A DNA stretch of 44,109 bases from contig NZ_JAPVBJ010000005.1 in assembly GCF_026967985.1 (NCBI RefSeq), positions 1-44,109 on the forward strand. Reading direction: 5' to 3'. Positions 22,585 through 32,200 of the stretch are shown here, piece after piece. Positions within the stretch are counted from its first letter, which is position 1; each line of letters starts with the position of its first letter. The position numbers were made by a program, and so were the translations under genes. Below the pieces are notes generated by a model, which was given only the letters and a program-made list of their open reading frames with translations, searched no databases and was not told the DNA's origin. This DNA comes from Modestobacter sp. VKM Ac-2984. GTDB taxonomy: Bacteria; Actinomycetota; Actinomycetes; Mycobacteriales; Geodermatophilaceae.

Positions 22585-24378
22585 TCAGAACCAGTCGCCG
22601 CGCATCTCCAGAACCGTGGTGTCCAGCGAGGCCAGCAGTGCCAGCTGCGGGCCGACCTTCGGCAGCTCCCAGCGCTGGAAGTACCGCGCTGCCTGGCGCT
22701 TCCCGGCGTAGAAGTCACCCTCCCGGCCCTCGGTCGCCAGGGCCTGCTCCAGCCACAGCCAGCCGACGACGACGTGGCCGGCCGCCTCGAGGTAGACGCT
22801 GGCGTTGGCCAGTGCCACCTGCGGGTCGCCCTGCCCCCACAGCGTCGCGGTGACCGCCCCGAGCTGCTGGACCAGGCCGTCGAGCTGCTCGCCCAGGTCG
22901 GCCCACTGCGTGCCGGCAGCCCGCGCGGTGGTCGCCGCGATCGTCTCGCCGAGCAGCGCCAGGCCGGCCCCGCCGGACATGACGACCTTGCGACCGAGCA
23001 GGTCCAGCGCCTGGACGCCGTGGGTGCCCTCGTGGATGGGGTTGAGCCGGTTGTCCCGGTAGAACTGCTCGACCGGGTAGTCGCGGGTGTAGCCGTAGCC
23101 CCCGTGGACCTGGATGGCCAGGTCGTCGGCGGCCAGGCACCACTGCGAGGGCCAGCTCTTGGCGATCGGGGTCAGCATCTCCAGCAGCAGGTGCGCCCGC
23201 TGCCGGTCTGCCTGCTCCTCGGCGGTGCGCTCCTCGTCGACCAGTCGCGCGCAGTACAGGCCCAGCGCCAGCCCGCCCTCGACGTAGGACTTGCCGGCCA
23301 GCAGCATCCGCCGCACGTCCGGGTGCTCGATGATCGGCACCGGCGGCGTCGCGGGGTCCTTACCGGTCAGCGGCCGGCCCTGGGTGCGGTCGCGGGCGTA
23401 GTCGACGGCGTGCAGGTACCCGGTGTAGCCCAGCCCCGTGGCGCCCATCCCGACGCCGATCCGCGCCTCGTTCATCATGTGGAACATGTAGGTCAGGCCG
23501 CGGTGCTGCTCGCCGACCAGGAAGCCGACGGCGCCCGGCTGCCCGCTGGGGGTGTGCACGCCCTCGCCGAAGTTGAGCAGGGTGTTCGTCGTCCCGCGGT
23601 AGCCCATCTTGTGGTTCAGGCCGGCCAGCACGACGTCGTTCCGCTCGCCGAGCGACCCGTCCTCCTCGACCAGGAACTTCGGCACGATGAACAGCGAGAT
23701 GCCCTTCACCCCCGCCGGGCCCCCGGGCACCTTGGCCAGCACGAGGTGGACGATGTTCTCGGTCAGCTCGTGGTCGCCGGCCGAGATCCACATCTTGTTG
23801 CCGGTCAGCCGGTAGCTGCCGTCGTCCTGGGGGACGGCGCGGGTGGTGATGTCGGCCAGCGACGACCCGGCCTGCGGCTCCGACAGCGCCATCGTGCCGA
23901 ACCAGCGCCCCTCGGCCATCGGCGGCACGTAGGTCTGCACCTGCTCCGGGGTCGCGTGGGCGACCAGCAGGTTCGCGTTGGCCATCGTCAGGAACGGGTA
24001 GGCCGAGGTGCCGATGTTGGCGGCCTGGAACCACACGTGCACCGCCTGGTTCACCACCGCCGGCAGCTGCAGCCCACCGAGCTCCTCGGGCAGCGCGGCG
24101 GCGTTCATCCCCGCCTCGGCGAACACCCGGAGCGCGGCCGCCACCTCGGGGATCAGCACGACCTTGCCGTCGACGACGTGCGGCTCGTTCTCGTCGGCCT
24201 TGCGGTTGTGCGGGGCGAACTGCTCGGTGGCGATCTGCTCGGCCAGCTCGAGGACGGCGTCGAACGTCTCCCGCGAGTGCTCGGCGTACGGCTCCCGCTT
24301 GGTGAGGGTCTCGACCTGCAGCCACTCGTGCAGCAGGAACTCGAGGTCGCGGGGGGACAGGACGAGCGACGAGCGCAC
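22585..24378 (-). CDS. Acyl-CoA dehydrogenase, DmdC-like long form
   Basis: This flavoprotein has 597 residues and oxidises an acyl-CoA to the enoyl-CoA. The substrate is unknown; the long form is the one found in 3-methylthiopropionyl-CoA dehydrogenases and relatives. An N-terminal extension (MRSSLVLSPRDLEFLLHEWL, the family start) is followed by the acyl-CoA dehydrogenase N-terminal and middle domains (GTMALSEPQAGSSLADITTR, then TGNKMWISAGDHE). The C-terminal domains follow, with VHGGYGYTRDYPVEQFYRD and the catalytic region NPIHEGTHGVQALDLLGRKV. Extra C-terminal helices (about 480-597) set it apart from the 380-residue forms. The GTG at 24378 follows AAGGAG. Transcription is monocistronic: a hairpin lies downstream, and the next gene on the right is divergent. 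Confidence 0.93.
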   Translation of the reverse strand: MRSSLVLSPRDLEFLLHEWLQVETLTKREPYAEHSRETFDAVLELAEQIATEQFAPHNRKADENEPHVVDGKVVLIPEVAAALRVFAEAGMNAAALPEELGGLQLPAVVNQAVHVWFQAANIGTSAYPFLTMANANLLVAHATPEQVQTYVPPMAEGRWFGTMALSEPQAGSSLADITTRAVPQDDGSYRLTGNKMWISAGDHELTENIVHLVLAKVPGGPAGVKGISLFIVPKFLVEEDGSLGERNDVVLAGLNHKMGYRGTTNTLLNFGEGVHTPSGQPGAVGFLVGEQHRGLTYMFHMMNEARIGVGMGATGLGYTGYLHAVDYARDRTQGRPLTGKDPATPPVPIIEHPDVRRMLLAGKSYVEGGLALGLYCARLVDEERTAEEQADRQRAHLLLEMLTPIAKSWPSQWCLAADDLAIQVHGGYGYTRDYPVEQFYRDNRLNPIHEGTHGVQALDLLGRKVVMSGGAGLALLGETIAATTARAAGTQWADLGEQLDGLVQQLGAVTATLWGQGDPQVALANASVYLEAAGHVVVGWLWLEQALATEGREGDFYAGKRQAARYFQRWELPKVGPQLALLASLDTTVLEMRGDWF

Positions 24379-24551
24379 GGGAGCTCCTTGACGACGGCGG
24401 TGTCGGCGGGGCGGACGACCGACCCCCTGTCAGGTTAAGCGCACGGCGGTGGTCACCGGAGGTGCTCGGTGACCAGCGTCGGGCGGTCGGCGTGCAGCGT
24501 GTCGCACTGTCCGAGGTTGGTCGCCCGGTCGGCCCGGGTAGGGGGCGCGGC

Positions 24552-25022
24552 ATGCCCCTACCGAAGATCCTGGCTCGTGCAGCCGGGCTGGCCACCGAGG
24601 CCGGCAGCGGTGCGCTCCAGCAGCTCCAGCACCTCCGGCTCCCCGGCGTCGGTCAGGCGTCGGTCACCGACGACCCGGACACCGCCGCCCGGCGCTGGCG
24701 AGCCGTCACGGTGCTCACCGACCCCGAGCAGCTGCGGACGGAGACGCCGGCACCGTTGGCGCGGTTCGGCGACCGGCTCGAGGTCCGGGTGACCCCGGCC
24801 CCGGGTGATCGTGGCGCCGAACTCGCCGCCCGCTTCCGCTCGCCGGTCACCGAGGAGGAGCTGGGTGAGCTCCGCTCGGCGCTGCGGGAGGCCAAGCAGC
24901 GGATCGAGACCGGCGAGGTGCTCCGGAACGAGCCGCAGCCGCACGGCCACCGCGCGCAGACCCCGCAGGGCAAGGCCCTCGACGGCATGGACGAGCGAGC
25001 AGCGAAGGAGGGCGTGCTGTGA
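24552..25022 (+). CDS. Hypothetical protein co-transcribed with an alcohol dehydrogenase
   Basis: The protein has 156 residues, is soluble, and has no domain I recognise. It is helical near the start (LPKILARAAGLATEAG) and rich in Asp, Glu and Arg later. The segment TEEELGELRSALREAKQRIE is a probable coiled coil (about 97-118). The ATG at 24552 follows a G-rich site (GGGG), and a longer frame back to 24462 lacks one. Its TGA overlaps the GTG of the dehydrogenase gene by 4 bases, so the two are translationally coupled. It may be an accessory of that enzyme, but no sequence evidence for this exists. Confidence 0.75.
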   Translation: MPLPKILARAAGLATEAGSGALQQLQHLRLPGVGQASVTDDPDTAARRWRAVTVLTDPEQLRTETPAPLARFGDRLEVRVTPAPGDRGAELAARFRSPVTEEELGELRSALREAKQRIETGEVLRNEPQPHGHRAQTPQGKALDGMDERAAKEGVL

Positions 25023-26194
25023 AGGCCGCGACCTGGACCGGCGTCAACGAGGTCTCCGTCGAGGAGGTGCCCGAGCCGCAGCTGCTCAACGACCACGACG
25101 TGATCCTCAAGGTGAAGCAGTCGGTCACCTGCGGGTCGGACCTGCACCTGCTCGGCGGCTACATCCCCTTCATGCGGGCCGGCGACGTGCTCGGCCACGA
25201 GTTCATCGGCGAGATCGTCGAGGCCGGGCCCGCCGTGCGGAACCGCAAGGTCGGCGACCGCGTCGTCGGTGCGCCGTTCGCGGCCTGCGGGAACTGCTGG
25301 TACTGCAAGCAGGAGCAGTACTCCCTCTGCGACAACGGCAACGCCGCCCCCGGCATCACCGAGGGGCTGTGGGGCCAGAGCCCCGGCGGTTGCCTCGGCT
25401 ACTCCCACGCCATGGGCGGCTACGCCGGCAGCCACGCGGAGTACATCCGGGTGCCCTACGGCGACGTCGGCACCTTCGTCGTCCCCGAGGGCGTCTCCGA
25501 CACCCGGGCGCTGTTCGCCTCCGATGCGGCCTCGACCGGCTGGATGGGCGCGGACCTGGCCGGCACGAAGCCCGGCGACGTCGTGGCCGTCTGGGGCGCC
25601 GGCGGCGTGGGCCAGATGGCGGCGCGGGCGGCGATGCTCCTGGGTGCCGAGCAGGTCTTCGTCGTCGACCGCATCCCCGAGCGGCTCCAGCAGGTGCGGG
25701 AGCACGTGGGTGCCGAGGCCATCGACTACTCCCGCACCGACGTCCTCGCCGAACTGCGCGAGCGGACCGGTGGCCGTGGGCCCGACGTCTGCATCGAGGC
25801 GGTCGGCATGGAGGCGCACAGCTCCGGCAGTGCAGGCGTCTACGACCAGGTCAAGCAGCAGCTGCGGCTGCAGACCGACCGGCCCACCGCGCTCCGGGAG
25901 GCGGTCATGGCCTGCCGCAAGGGCGGCAGCCTGTTCACCCTCGGGGTCTTCGCCGCGATGGTGGACAAGTTCCCGCTGGGTGCGCTGATGAACAAGGGCC
26001 TCACCTTCCGCGGGGCACAGGTGCACGCTCAGCGCTACATCCCCGAGCTGCTCGAGCGGATGGAGCGGGGAGAGCTCACCACCGAGCACCTGGCCACCCA
26101 CGTGCTGCCGCTGAGCGAGGCGCCCCGCGGCTACCAGATGTTCAAGGAGAAGGAGGACGGCTGCGTGCGGGCCGTCTTCACCCCCGGCAGCTGA
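25019..26194 (+). CDS. Zinc-dependent alcohol/formaldehyde dehydrogenase family protein
   Basis: The protein has 391 residues and is a medium-chain NAD(P)-dependent dehydrogenase for an alcohol or aldehyde; the substrate is unknown. The catalytic zinc ligands are visible: C39 in VTCGSDLHLL and the GHEF motif (H61, E62). The structural zinc site has four Cys in CGNCWYCKQEQYSLC (about 92-106). The Rossmann glycine pattern is AVWGAGGVGQMA near 190. The length and the long segment after the structural zinc suit the glutathione-independent formaldehyde dehydrogenase (FdhA-like) branch. The GTG at 25019 overlaps the previous stop. Downstream is a strong hairpin, so this gene ends the operon. Confidence 0.9.
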   Translation: MKAATWTGVNEVSVEEVPEPQLLNDHDVILKVKQSVTCGSDLHLLGGYIPFMRAGDVLGHEFIGEIVEAGPAVRNRKVGDRVVGAPFAACGNCWYCKQEQYSLCDNGNAAPGITEGLWGQSPGGCLGYSHAMGGYAGSHAEYIRVPYGDVGTFVVPEGVSDTRALFASDAASTGWMGADLAGTKPGDVVAVWGAGGVGQMAARAAMLLGAEQVFVVDRIPERLQQVREHVGAEAIDYSRTDVLAELRERTGGRGPDVCIEAVGMEAHSSGSAGVYDQVKQQLRLQTDRPTALREAVMACRKGGSLFTLGVFAAMVDKFPLGALMNKGLTFRGAQVHAQRYIPELLERMERGELTTEHLATHVLPLSEAPRGYQMFKEKEDGCVRAVFTPGS

Positions 26195-26197
26195 GGA

Positions 26198-26231
26198 GCC
26201 CGCCCCCGGCCGTGCGAGGCTGGGGGCGGGC
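26198..26231. terminator. Hairpin terminator after the dehydrogenase
   Basis: The arms 26198-26211 (GCCCGCCCCC...) and 26218-26231 pair with one mismatch and a 6-nt loop, starting 3 bp after the stop codon. Confidence 0.8.
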
Positions 26232-26299
26232 CCGGCGCCGGGCCCCCGGACGAGCACGCCGTACCCGGACAGCGACAAGACGGTGTACCTGGAGGCCCG

Positions 26300-26614
26300 G
26301 TGTACTGGCTCGTCCTCGTTCTGTCCGGCGTGCTCGAGGCCGTCTGGGCGACCGCGCTCGGCCGGTCGGAGGGCTTCACCCGCCTGGGTCCGACGGCCGT
26401 CTTCGCGGTCGGCCTCGCCGGGAGCATGGCCGGGCTGGCCTACGCGATGCGCGGCCTGCCCATCGGCACGGCCTACGCCGTCTGGGTCGGCATCGGCGCG
26501 GCGCTGACCGCGGGCTGGGCGATGTGGTCGGGTGAGGAGCAGTTCTCCGTCGTCCGGGTGCTGCTGCTGGCCGGCATCGTCGGGTGTGTCGTCGGGCTGA
26601 AGCTCACCCACTGA
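26300..26614 (+). CDS. SMR-family transporter (EmrE/SugE-like)
   Basis: The protein has 104 residues. It is a small multidrug resistance antiporter that exports a cationic compound in exchange for protons, as a dimer in the membrane. Four membrane helices are apparent (about 2-20, 32-49, 56-76, 85-102). The essential acidic residue is E13 in LSGVLEAVWATAL, and the helix-2/3 motif IGTAYAVWVGIGAAL is the family signature. The WVGIGA and LTH end are closer to SugE-type (guanidinium) exporters than to EmrE, but this is tentative. The GTG at 26300 follows GGAGG. It is bounded by hairpins on both sides, so it is a single-gene unit. Confidence 0.92.
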   Translation: MYWLVLVLSGVLEAVWATALGRSEGFTRLGPTAVFAVGLAGSMAGLAYAMRGLPIGTAYAVWVGIGAALTAGWAMWSGEEQFSVVRVLLLAGIVGCVVGLKLTH

Positions 26615-26616
26615 CC

Positions 26617-26648
26617 GCGGAGCGGCCCGGGTCACCGGGCCGCTCCGC
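26617..26648. terminator. Hairpin between SMR and MFS genes
   Basis: Perfect 14-bp arms (26617-26630 and 26635-26648, beginning GCGGAGCGGCCCGG) with loop GTCA lie between convergent genes and should stop both transcripts. Confidence 0.9.
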
Positions 26649-26658
26649 GCCACCGGGG

Positions 26659-28545
26659 TCAGCGCTGTCCGCGGACCCCGTCGGGCAGGTGGTCGGCCGG
26701 GACGCTGTCCAGCCCGGTCGGCTGGTCCCCGGTCGCCTCGTGCCGGCCTGCCGGTGCGCCGTCGGCAGGCGCAGCCGCTGTGTCCTCGTGCAACCGACGG
26801 TCGGTGCGGTCGGCGTCGTCGACCGGCGGCTCCACCGACGTCGGCGCCGCGACACCGGCCGCGTGCGCCGCCGCTGTGTTCGGGTCGTCGGTGACGTCCC
26901 GGGCGCCGGCCTGCTGGGCCTGGATGCCGGACTGCGTCCGCAGCGCCAGCTGGGGCAGGAAGAGCAGCACGAAGAAGCCCAGCGCGACCACGCCGGCGGC
27001 GATCAGGAACACCATGTCGATCGAGTCGGCGAACCCGGTCTTGAACGGCAGGGCCACGGCGCTCGGCAGCTCCTGGATGAAGGAGGTGTCGGACAGGTCG
27101 GCCGCGTTGCCCGCCGCCGCCTGCAGCTGCGGGGCCAGCGCCGGGTCGGCCGCAGCGGCCTCGGAGACCGCGCTGCCGATGTCGGTGGGCAGCCGGGTGA
27201 ACAGCACGGAGAGGAAGACCGCCGTCCCCAGGGTGCCGCCCATCTGGCGGAAGAACGTCACCGACGAGGTGGCGACGCCGATCTCCCGCGGGCTCACCGC
27301 GTTCTGCACCGCCAGGATGACCGGCTGGAAGTTGAAGCCCAGGCCCAGCCCCATCAGCGTCATGAAGGGGAACATCAGCGGCACCGGGGTGTCCGCGCCG
27401 ACGATGAAGGACAGGGACACCAGTGCGGTGACGATGAAGACCACGCCGACCAGCGGGAACGCCTTGTACTTGCCCGTCCGGGCGATGACCTGACCGGCGA
27501 TGATCGAGCCGGCCATGATCCCCAGGACCAGCGGGATCATCTGCAGCCCGGCCTCGGTCGGGCTGGAGCCCTGCACGATCTGCAGGTACTGGGGCAGCAG
27601 CAGGATGCCGCCGAACATGCCCGCGCCCAGCACGATGCTGCTCAGGCTGGTCACCGCGAAGGTGCGGTTGGCGAACATCCGCAGCGGCAGCAGCGCGTCG
27701 TCCTTGTAGACCCGCTCGGCGAGCACGAAGAGCGCGAAGCCGAGCGCGGACAGGGCGTAGCAGACCAGTGCGCCGGTGCTGGCCCAGCCCCACGTGCGCC
27801 CCTGCTCGGCGACGATCAGCAGCGGCACCAGGAAGGTGATCAGCGCCAGTGCGCCGGGGAAGTCGATCCGGTGCTCGCGCTTGGTGTGCGGCAGGTGCAG
27901 CACCTTGAAGACGACGGCGAACGCCAGGATGCCCAGCGGCACGTTGACGTAGAAGATCCACCGCCAGCCGGTGATGCCCAGGATCGTGGACTGGCCGGCG
28001 AGGAACCCGCCGATGACCGGGCCCAGGACGCTGGAGGTGCCGAACACGGCCATGAAGTAGCCCTGGTACTTCGAGCGCTCCCGCGGCGGCACGATGTCGG
28101 CGATGATCGCCAGCGCCAGCGACATCAGGCCACCGGCCCCGATGCCCTGGATCGCCCGGTAGACGGCCAGTTGGTACATCGTGTCGGCCAGGCCGCACAG
28201 CATCGAGCCGAGGACGAAGACGGCGATCGCGAACAGGTAGAACGGCCGGCGGCCGTACATGTCGCTCAACTTGCCGTAGAGCGGCGTGGTGATCGTCGAG
28301 GTGATCAGGAAGGCCGTGGTCGCCCACGCCTGCAGGTCGTAGCCGTTCAGGTCGTCGGCGATCGTGCGGATCGCCGTGGACACCACGGTCTGGTCCAGCG
28401 CGGCGAGGAACATGCCGAGCAGGAGGCCGCCCAGGATCGTCATGATCTGGCGGTGGGTGAACGCACCGGACTCGTCGGGTGCCGCCGCGGCGGCCCGGGC
28501 GTTCCGGCGTTCGGCGCCCGTCGCGCGGTCGCTGGTCTGGGTCAT
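26659..28545 (-). CDS. DHA2-family MFS efflux transporter (EmrB/QacA type)
   Basis: The protein has 628 residues. It is a 14-helix proton antiporter that exports drugs or other toxic compounds. Family motifs are present: FLAALDQTVVSTAI in helix 1 with its acidic residue, PLYGKLSDMYGRRPFYL (motif A) near 80-95, and the VLGPVIGGFLAG motif C. Large loop and C-terminal domains follow, with a hydrophilic tail of about 85 residues (after LFLPQLALRTQSG) that is longer than usual and rich in Ala, Asp and Pro. The ATG at 28545 overlaps the stop of the MarR gene by 4 bases, so the pair is a repressor-pump operon. The ribosome site is GAAGGA. The substrate is not predictable from sequence. Confidence 0.94.
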   Translation of the reverse strand: MTQTSDRATGAERRNARAAAAAPDESGAFTHRQIMTILGGLLLGMFLAALDQTVVSTAIRTIADDLNGYDLQAWATTAFLITSTITTPLYGKLSDMYGRRPFYLFAIAVFVLGSMLCGLADTMYQLAVYRAIQGIGAGGLMSLALAIIADIVPPRERSKYQGYFMAVFGTSSVLGPVIGGFLAGQSTILGITGWRWIFYVNVPLGILAFAVVFKVLHLPHTKREHRIDFPGALALITFLVPLLIVAEQGRTWGWASTGALVCYALSALGFALFVLAERVYKDDALLPLRMFANRTFAVTSLSSIVLGAGMFGGILLLPQYLQIVQGSSPTEAGLQMIPLVLGIMAGSIIAGQVIARTGKYKAFPLVGVVFIVTALVSLSFIVGADTPVPLMFPFMTLMGLGLGFNFQPVILAVQNAVSPREIGVATSSVTFFRQMGGTLGTAVFLSVLFTRLPTDIGSAVSEAAAADPALAPQLQAAAGNAADLSDTSFIQELPSAVALPFKTGFADSIDMVFLIAAGVVALGFFVLLFLPQLALRTQSGIQAQQAGARDVTDDPNTAAAHAAGVAAPTSVEPPVDDADRTDRRLHEDTAAAPADGAPAGRHEATGDQPTGLDSVPADHLPDGVRGQR

Positions 28546-29057
28546 CGGTCCTTCTTCTCGCTGTCGTCCCCGGCGCTGCCAGCGGGGGCGCCCGGGGTCG
28601 GGAGGTGGTCGGTGAGGTCCTGCACGAACCGCTGCAGCGCCGCGGTGAAGGAGTCCAGCTCGGCGGGGGTCCACCCGGCGGTGGCCCTGGCCAGGTGGGC
28701 GTTGCGCTCCTCGCGCAGCCGCTCCATGGCGGCCTCGCCGGCCGGGGTCACGATGAGCCGGCTGGCCCGGCCGTCCCGCTCGTCGGCCACCCGGCGGACC
28801 AGACCCTGGTCGACGAGCAGCGTGACGTGCCGGCTGACCGTCGAGGGGTCGACGTGCACGACCTCGGCGAGCGCGCCCTGGCGGACCGGGCCCAGCCGGG
28901 TCAGCGGGAACAGCAGCACGTGCGCCGCCCGCTCCCGGGCGTCGGGGCCGGACTCGTCGGTGGCCAGGGACTTGAGCGCGTGCATCACCCGCATCAGGCG
29001 GGCGAGCTCGTCGCCCAGGGCCACCCCCTGGTCCGGGTGGCGGGCGAGGTCGGTCAT
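28542..29057 (-). CDS. MarR-family transcriptional regulator
   Basis: The protein has 171 residues. It is a winged-helix repressor that probably controls the efflux pump gene it overlaps and responds to a small phenolic or drug-like ligand. The central region holds the winged helix (about 60-120): LAEVVHVDPSTVSRHVTLLV as recognition helix and VADERDGRASRLIVTPAG as wing, typical of MarR. N- and C-terminal helices for dimerisation flank it. The ATG at 29057 has a CGGAG ribosome site, and the frame continuing upstream lacks one. It shares a promoter region with the divergent hrpA gene. A candidate operator with GTTGCG/CGCAAC arms lies at 29131-29149. Confidence 0.93.
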   Translation of the reverse strand: MTDLARHPDQGVALGDELARLMRVMHALKSLATDESGPDARERAAHVLLFPLTRLGPVRQGALAEVVHVDPSTVSRHVTLLVDQGLVRRVADERDGRASRLIVTPAGEAAMERLREERNAHLARATAGWTPAELDSFTAALQRFVQDLTDHLPTPGAPAGSAGDDSEKKDR

Positions 29058-29130
29058 CGGTGCTCCGGGGGTCGCGGCGGGTCTGCGCAGCGCGACGGTG
29101 CGCCGGAGGAACAGTTGCACGGTACAAGCC

Positions 29131-29149
29131 GTTGCGCAGTACACGCAAC
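29131..29149. promoter_or_regulatory. Candidate operator GTTGCG-N7-CGCAAC
   Basis: This 19-bp inverted repeat with 6-bp arms lies in the 187-bp region between the divergent MarR and HrpA genes. It overlaps a possible minus-strand promoter (TTGCGT and TACCGT boxes 18 bp apart). The size and placement fit a MarR dimer site that would autoregulate the operon. Confidence 0.6.
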
Positions 29150-29244
29150 CAGTTGTGCTCTGCACTGGATGTGCTGCCTGCAGCTGCGGCCGCAGAAGTG
29201 AGACCCTGGGAGCCGTCCACCTCGGAAGGAACTGCGAGCACCCC

Positions 29245-32200
29245 GTGACCACCCCGCACGACGACCTCCGGTCCCGGCTGTCCGCACTCACCCTCGCCGA
29301 CGAGCACCGGCTCCGCCGACGGCTCGACGGCACCCGGCGCACCAAGGACCCGGCGGCCCGCGCCCGCCAGCAGGAGCAGATCGCCACGGACGTCGCCGCC
29401 GCCGAGGAGCGGATCGCGCGCCGCCGCGCCGCGGTCCCGGTGGTCGGCTATCCGGAGGAGCTGCCGGTCAGCCAGCGCCGCGAGGACATCGCGGCCGCGC
29501 TGCGCGACTCCCAGGTGGTCGTGGTGGCGGGGGAGACGGGCTCGGGGAAGACGACCCAGCTGCCGAAGATCCTGCTCGAGCTGGGCCGCGGGGTGCGCGG
29601 CCGGATCGGGCACACCCAGCCGCGCCGGCTGGCCGCCCGCACGGTGGCCGAGCGGATCGCCGAGGAGATCGGCTCCCCGCTGGGCGACGTCGTCGGCTGG
29701 AAGGTCCGGTTCACCGACGAGGTCGGCGACCGCACGCTGGTCAAGCTGATGACCGACGGCGTCCTGCTGGCCGAGGTGCAGCGCGACCGGATGCTGCGCC
29801 AGTACGACACGATCATCATCGACGAGGCCCACGAGCGGAGCCTCAACATCGACTTCCTGCTGGGCTACCTGGCCCGGCTGCTGCCCCGCCGTCCGGACCT
29901 GAAGCTGGTCATCACCTCCGCGACCATCGACGTCGACCGGATCGCCAAGCACTTCTCGTACGAGGGCAACGAGGTGCCGGTCGTCGAGGTCAGCGGGCGG
30001 ACCTACCCGGTCGAGGTCCGCTACCGCCCGGTCATCGACCCCGACGACGACGACGCCGACCCCGACCGGGACCAGGTCTCGGCGATCGTCGACGCCTGCG
30101 CCGAGCTGGTCGCCGAGGGGCCGGGCGACGTCCTGGTGTTCCTGGCCGGGGAGCGCGAGATCCGGGACACCGCCGAGGCGCTGGCCGGGACGACGGAGCG
30201 CAACGGCACGCCCATCGACGTCCTGCCGCTCTACTCCCGGTTGTCGGCCGCCGACCAGCACAAGGTCTTCCAGGCGCACACCGGCCGCCGGATCGTGCTC
30301 GCCACCAACGTCGCCGAGACGTCACTGACGGTGCCCGGCATCAAGTACGTCGTCGACCCGGGCACCGCACGGATCTCCCGGTACAGCCATCGCACCAAGG
30401 TGCAGCGGCTGCCGATCGAGCCGGTCAGCCAGGCCTCGGCCCGGCAGCGCTCCGGCCGGTGCGGGCGCACCAGCGAGGGCATCGCCATCCGGCTGTACAC
30501 GCAAGCCGACTACGACGCCCGGCCGGAGTACACCGACCCGGAGATCCTGCGCACCAACCTCGCCTCGGTGCTGCTGCAGATGGCCTCGCTCGACCTGGGC
30601 GACGTCGCCGACTTCCCGTTCATCGACCCGCCGGACCGCCGCGCGGTCGCCGACGGCCTCGCGCTGCTGGAGGAGCTCGCCGCCCTCGACGAGCACGGGA
30701 AGCTCACCGAGACCGGGCGGGCGCTGGCCGCGCTGCCGCTGGACCCCCGGATCGCCCGGATGGTCGTGGAGGCCGACCGGCGCGGGGTGCTGGAGGAGGT
30801 GCTGGTCATCGCCGCCGGGCTCACCGTGCAGGACGTGCGGGAGCGCCCGGCGGAGCACCAGCAGGCCGCCGACGAGCTGCACAAGCGTTTCGCCGACGAG
30901 AACTCCGACTTCCTCGCCCTGCTCAACCTCTGGCAGTACCTGGCGGAGCGGGCCGAGGAGCTGTCGGGCAACCAGTTCCGGCGCACGGTGAAGAAGGAGT
31001 TCCTGCACTACCTCCGCATCCGCGAGTGGCAGGACCTGCACGGCCAGCTGCGCAGCACCGCCCGCCGGCTGGGCATGACCACCGGCTCGCTGGCCCCGGC
31101 CCCCGACGAGCGCGGCGTCACCGCATCGCTGCTGGCCGGGCTGCTCTCCCAGGTCGGCATGCAGGCCGAGCCGGTCAAGGACCGCAGCGGCAAGCCCGGC
31201 CGGCCCGGCCGGGAGTACCTGGGCACCCGCAACACCCGCTTCGTGATCGCCCCGGGCACCCCGCTGGCCAAGAAGCCGCCGCGCTGGGTGGTCGCCGCCG
31301 AGCTGGTCGAGACGAGCAGGCTCTTCGCCCGCACCGTCGCCCGGATCGACCCCGAGGTGGTCGAGCGGCTGGCCGACCACCTGGTGAACCGCCAGTACAA
31401 CGAGCCGCGCTGGGACGCCAAGCGCGGCTCGGCCGTCGCCACCGAGCGGGTCACCCTCTACGGCCTGCCGCTGGTGGTGGGCCGGCGGGTGCAGTACGGC
31501 TCGATCGACCCGGTGGTGTCCCGCGAGCTGTTCATCCGGCACGCCCTGGTGCAGGGCGAGTGGACGACGCACCACCGGTTCTGGGCGGAGAACCAGGCCG
31601 CGATCGAGCGGGTTGCCGAGCTGGAGGAGCGGGCTCGCCGCCGGGACATCCGGGTGGACGACGAGACGGTGTTCGAGCTCTACGACGCCTGCGTCCCGGC
31701 CGACGTGGTCTCCACCCGGCACTTCGACCGCTGGTGGAAGGAGGCCCGCCGGACCCGGCCGGACCTCCTGACCTTCACCCCGGAGATGCTCACCAACGCC
31801 GCGGCCGCCGGGCAGGTGCAGGCCGAGGACTACCCGGACGAGGTGCGGCTGACCCAGGGGCTGACCCTGCCGCTGTCCTACGCGTTCGCCCCGGGAGCGG
31901 CCGAGGACGGCGTCACCGTCGACGTCCCGCTGGGTGTGCTGGACACCCTCGCCCGGACCTCGGGGGAGTCGCTGGCGTTCACCGTGCCCGGACAGCGAGC
32001 CGAGCTGGTCACCGAGCTGCTGCGCTCGCTGCCCAAGCAGCTGCGCCGCGGCCTGGTTCCGATCCCCGACCGGGTGCGCGAGGTGCTGCCGCACGTCGAC
32101 CTGACCGAGCCGCTGCTGCCGGCGCTGGAGCGCGAGCTGCGCCGGGCGACCTCGGTGGTCATCCCGCCCGACGCCTGGCAGCCGGCCGAGGTGCCCGCCC

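Noticed and set aside
26197-26310. A guanidine riboswitch upstream of the SMR gene
   Set aside because: SugE-type exporters are often under ykkC-family riboswitches, but I could not find the conserved ACGR loops or the paired stems. The only strong hairpin there belongs to the terminator of the preceding gene.
26659-30279. Very long minus-strand frame continuing from the MFS gene into the hrpA region
   Set aside because: It runs without a stop because the DNA is GC-rich. The real gene starts at 28545 with a ribosome site and the family N-terminus, and the rest is antisense to marR and hrpA.
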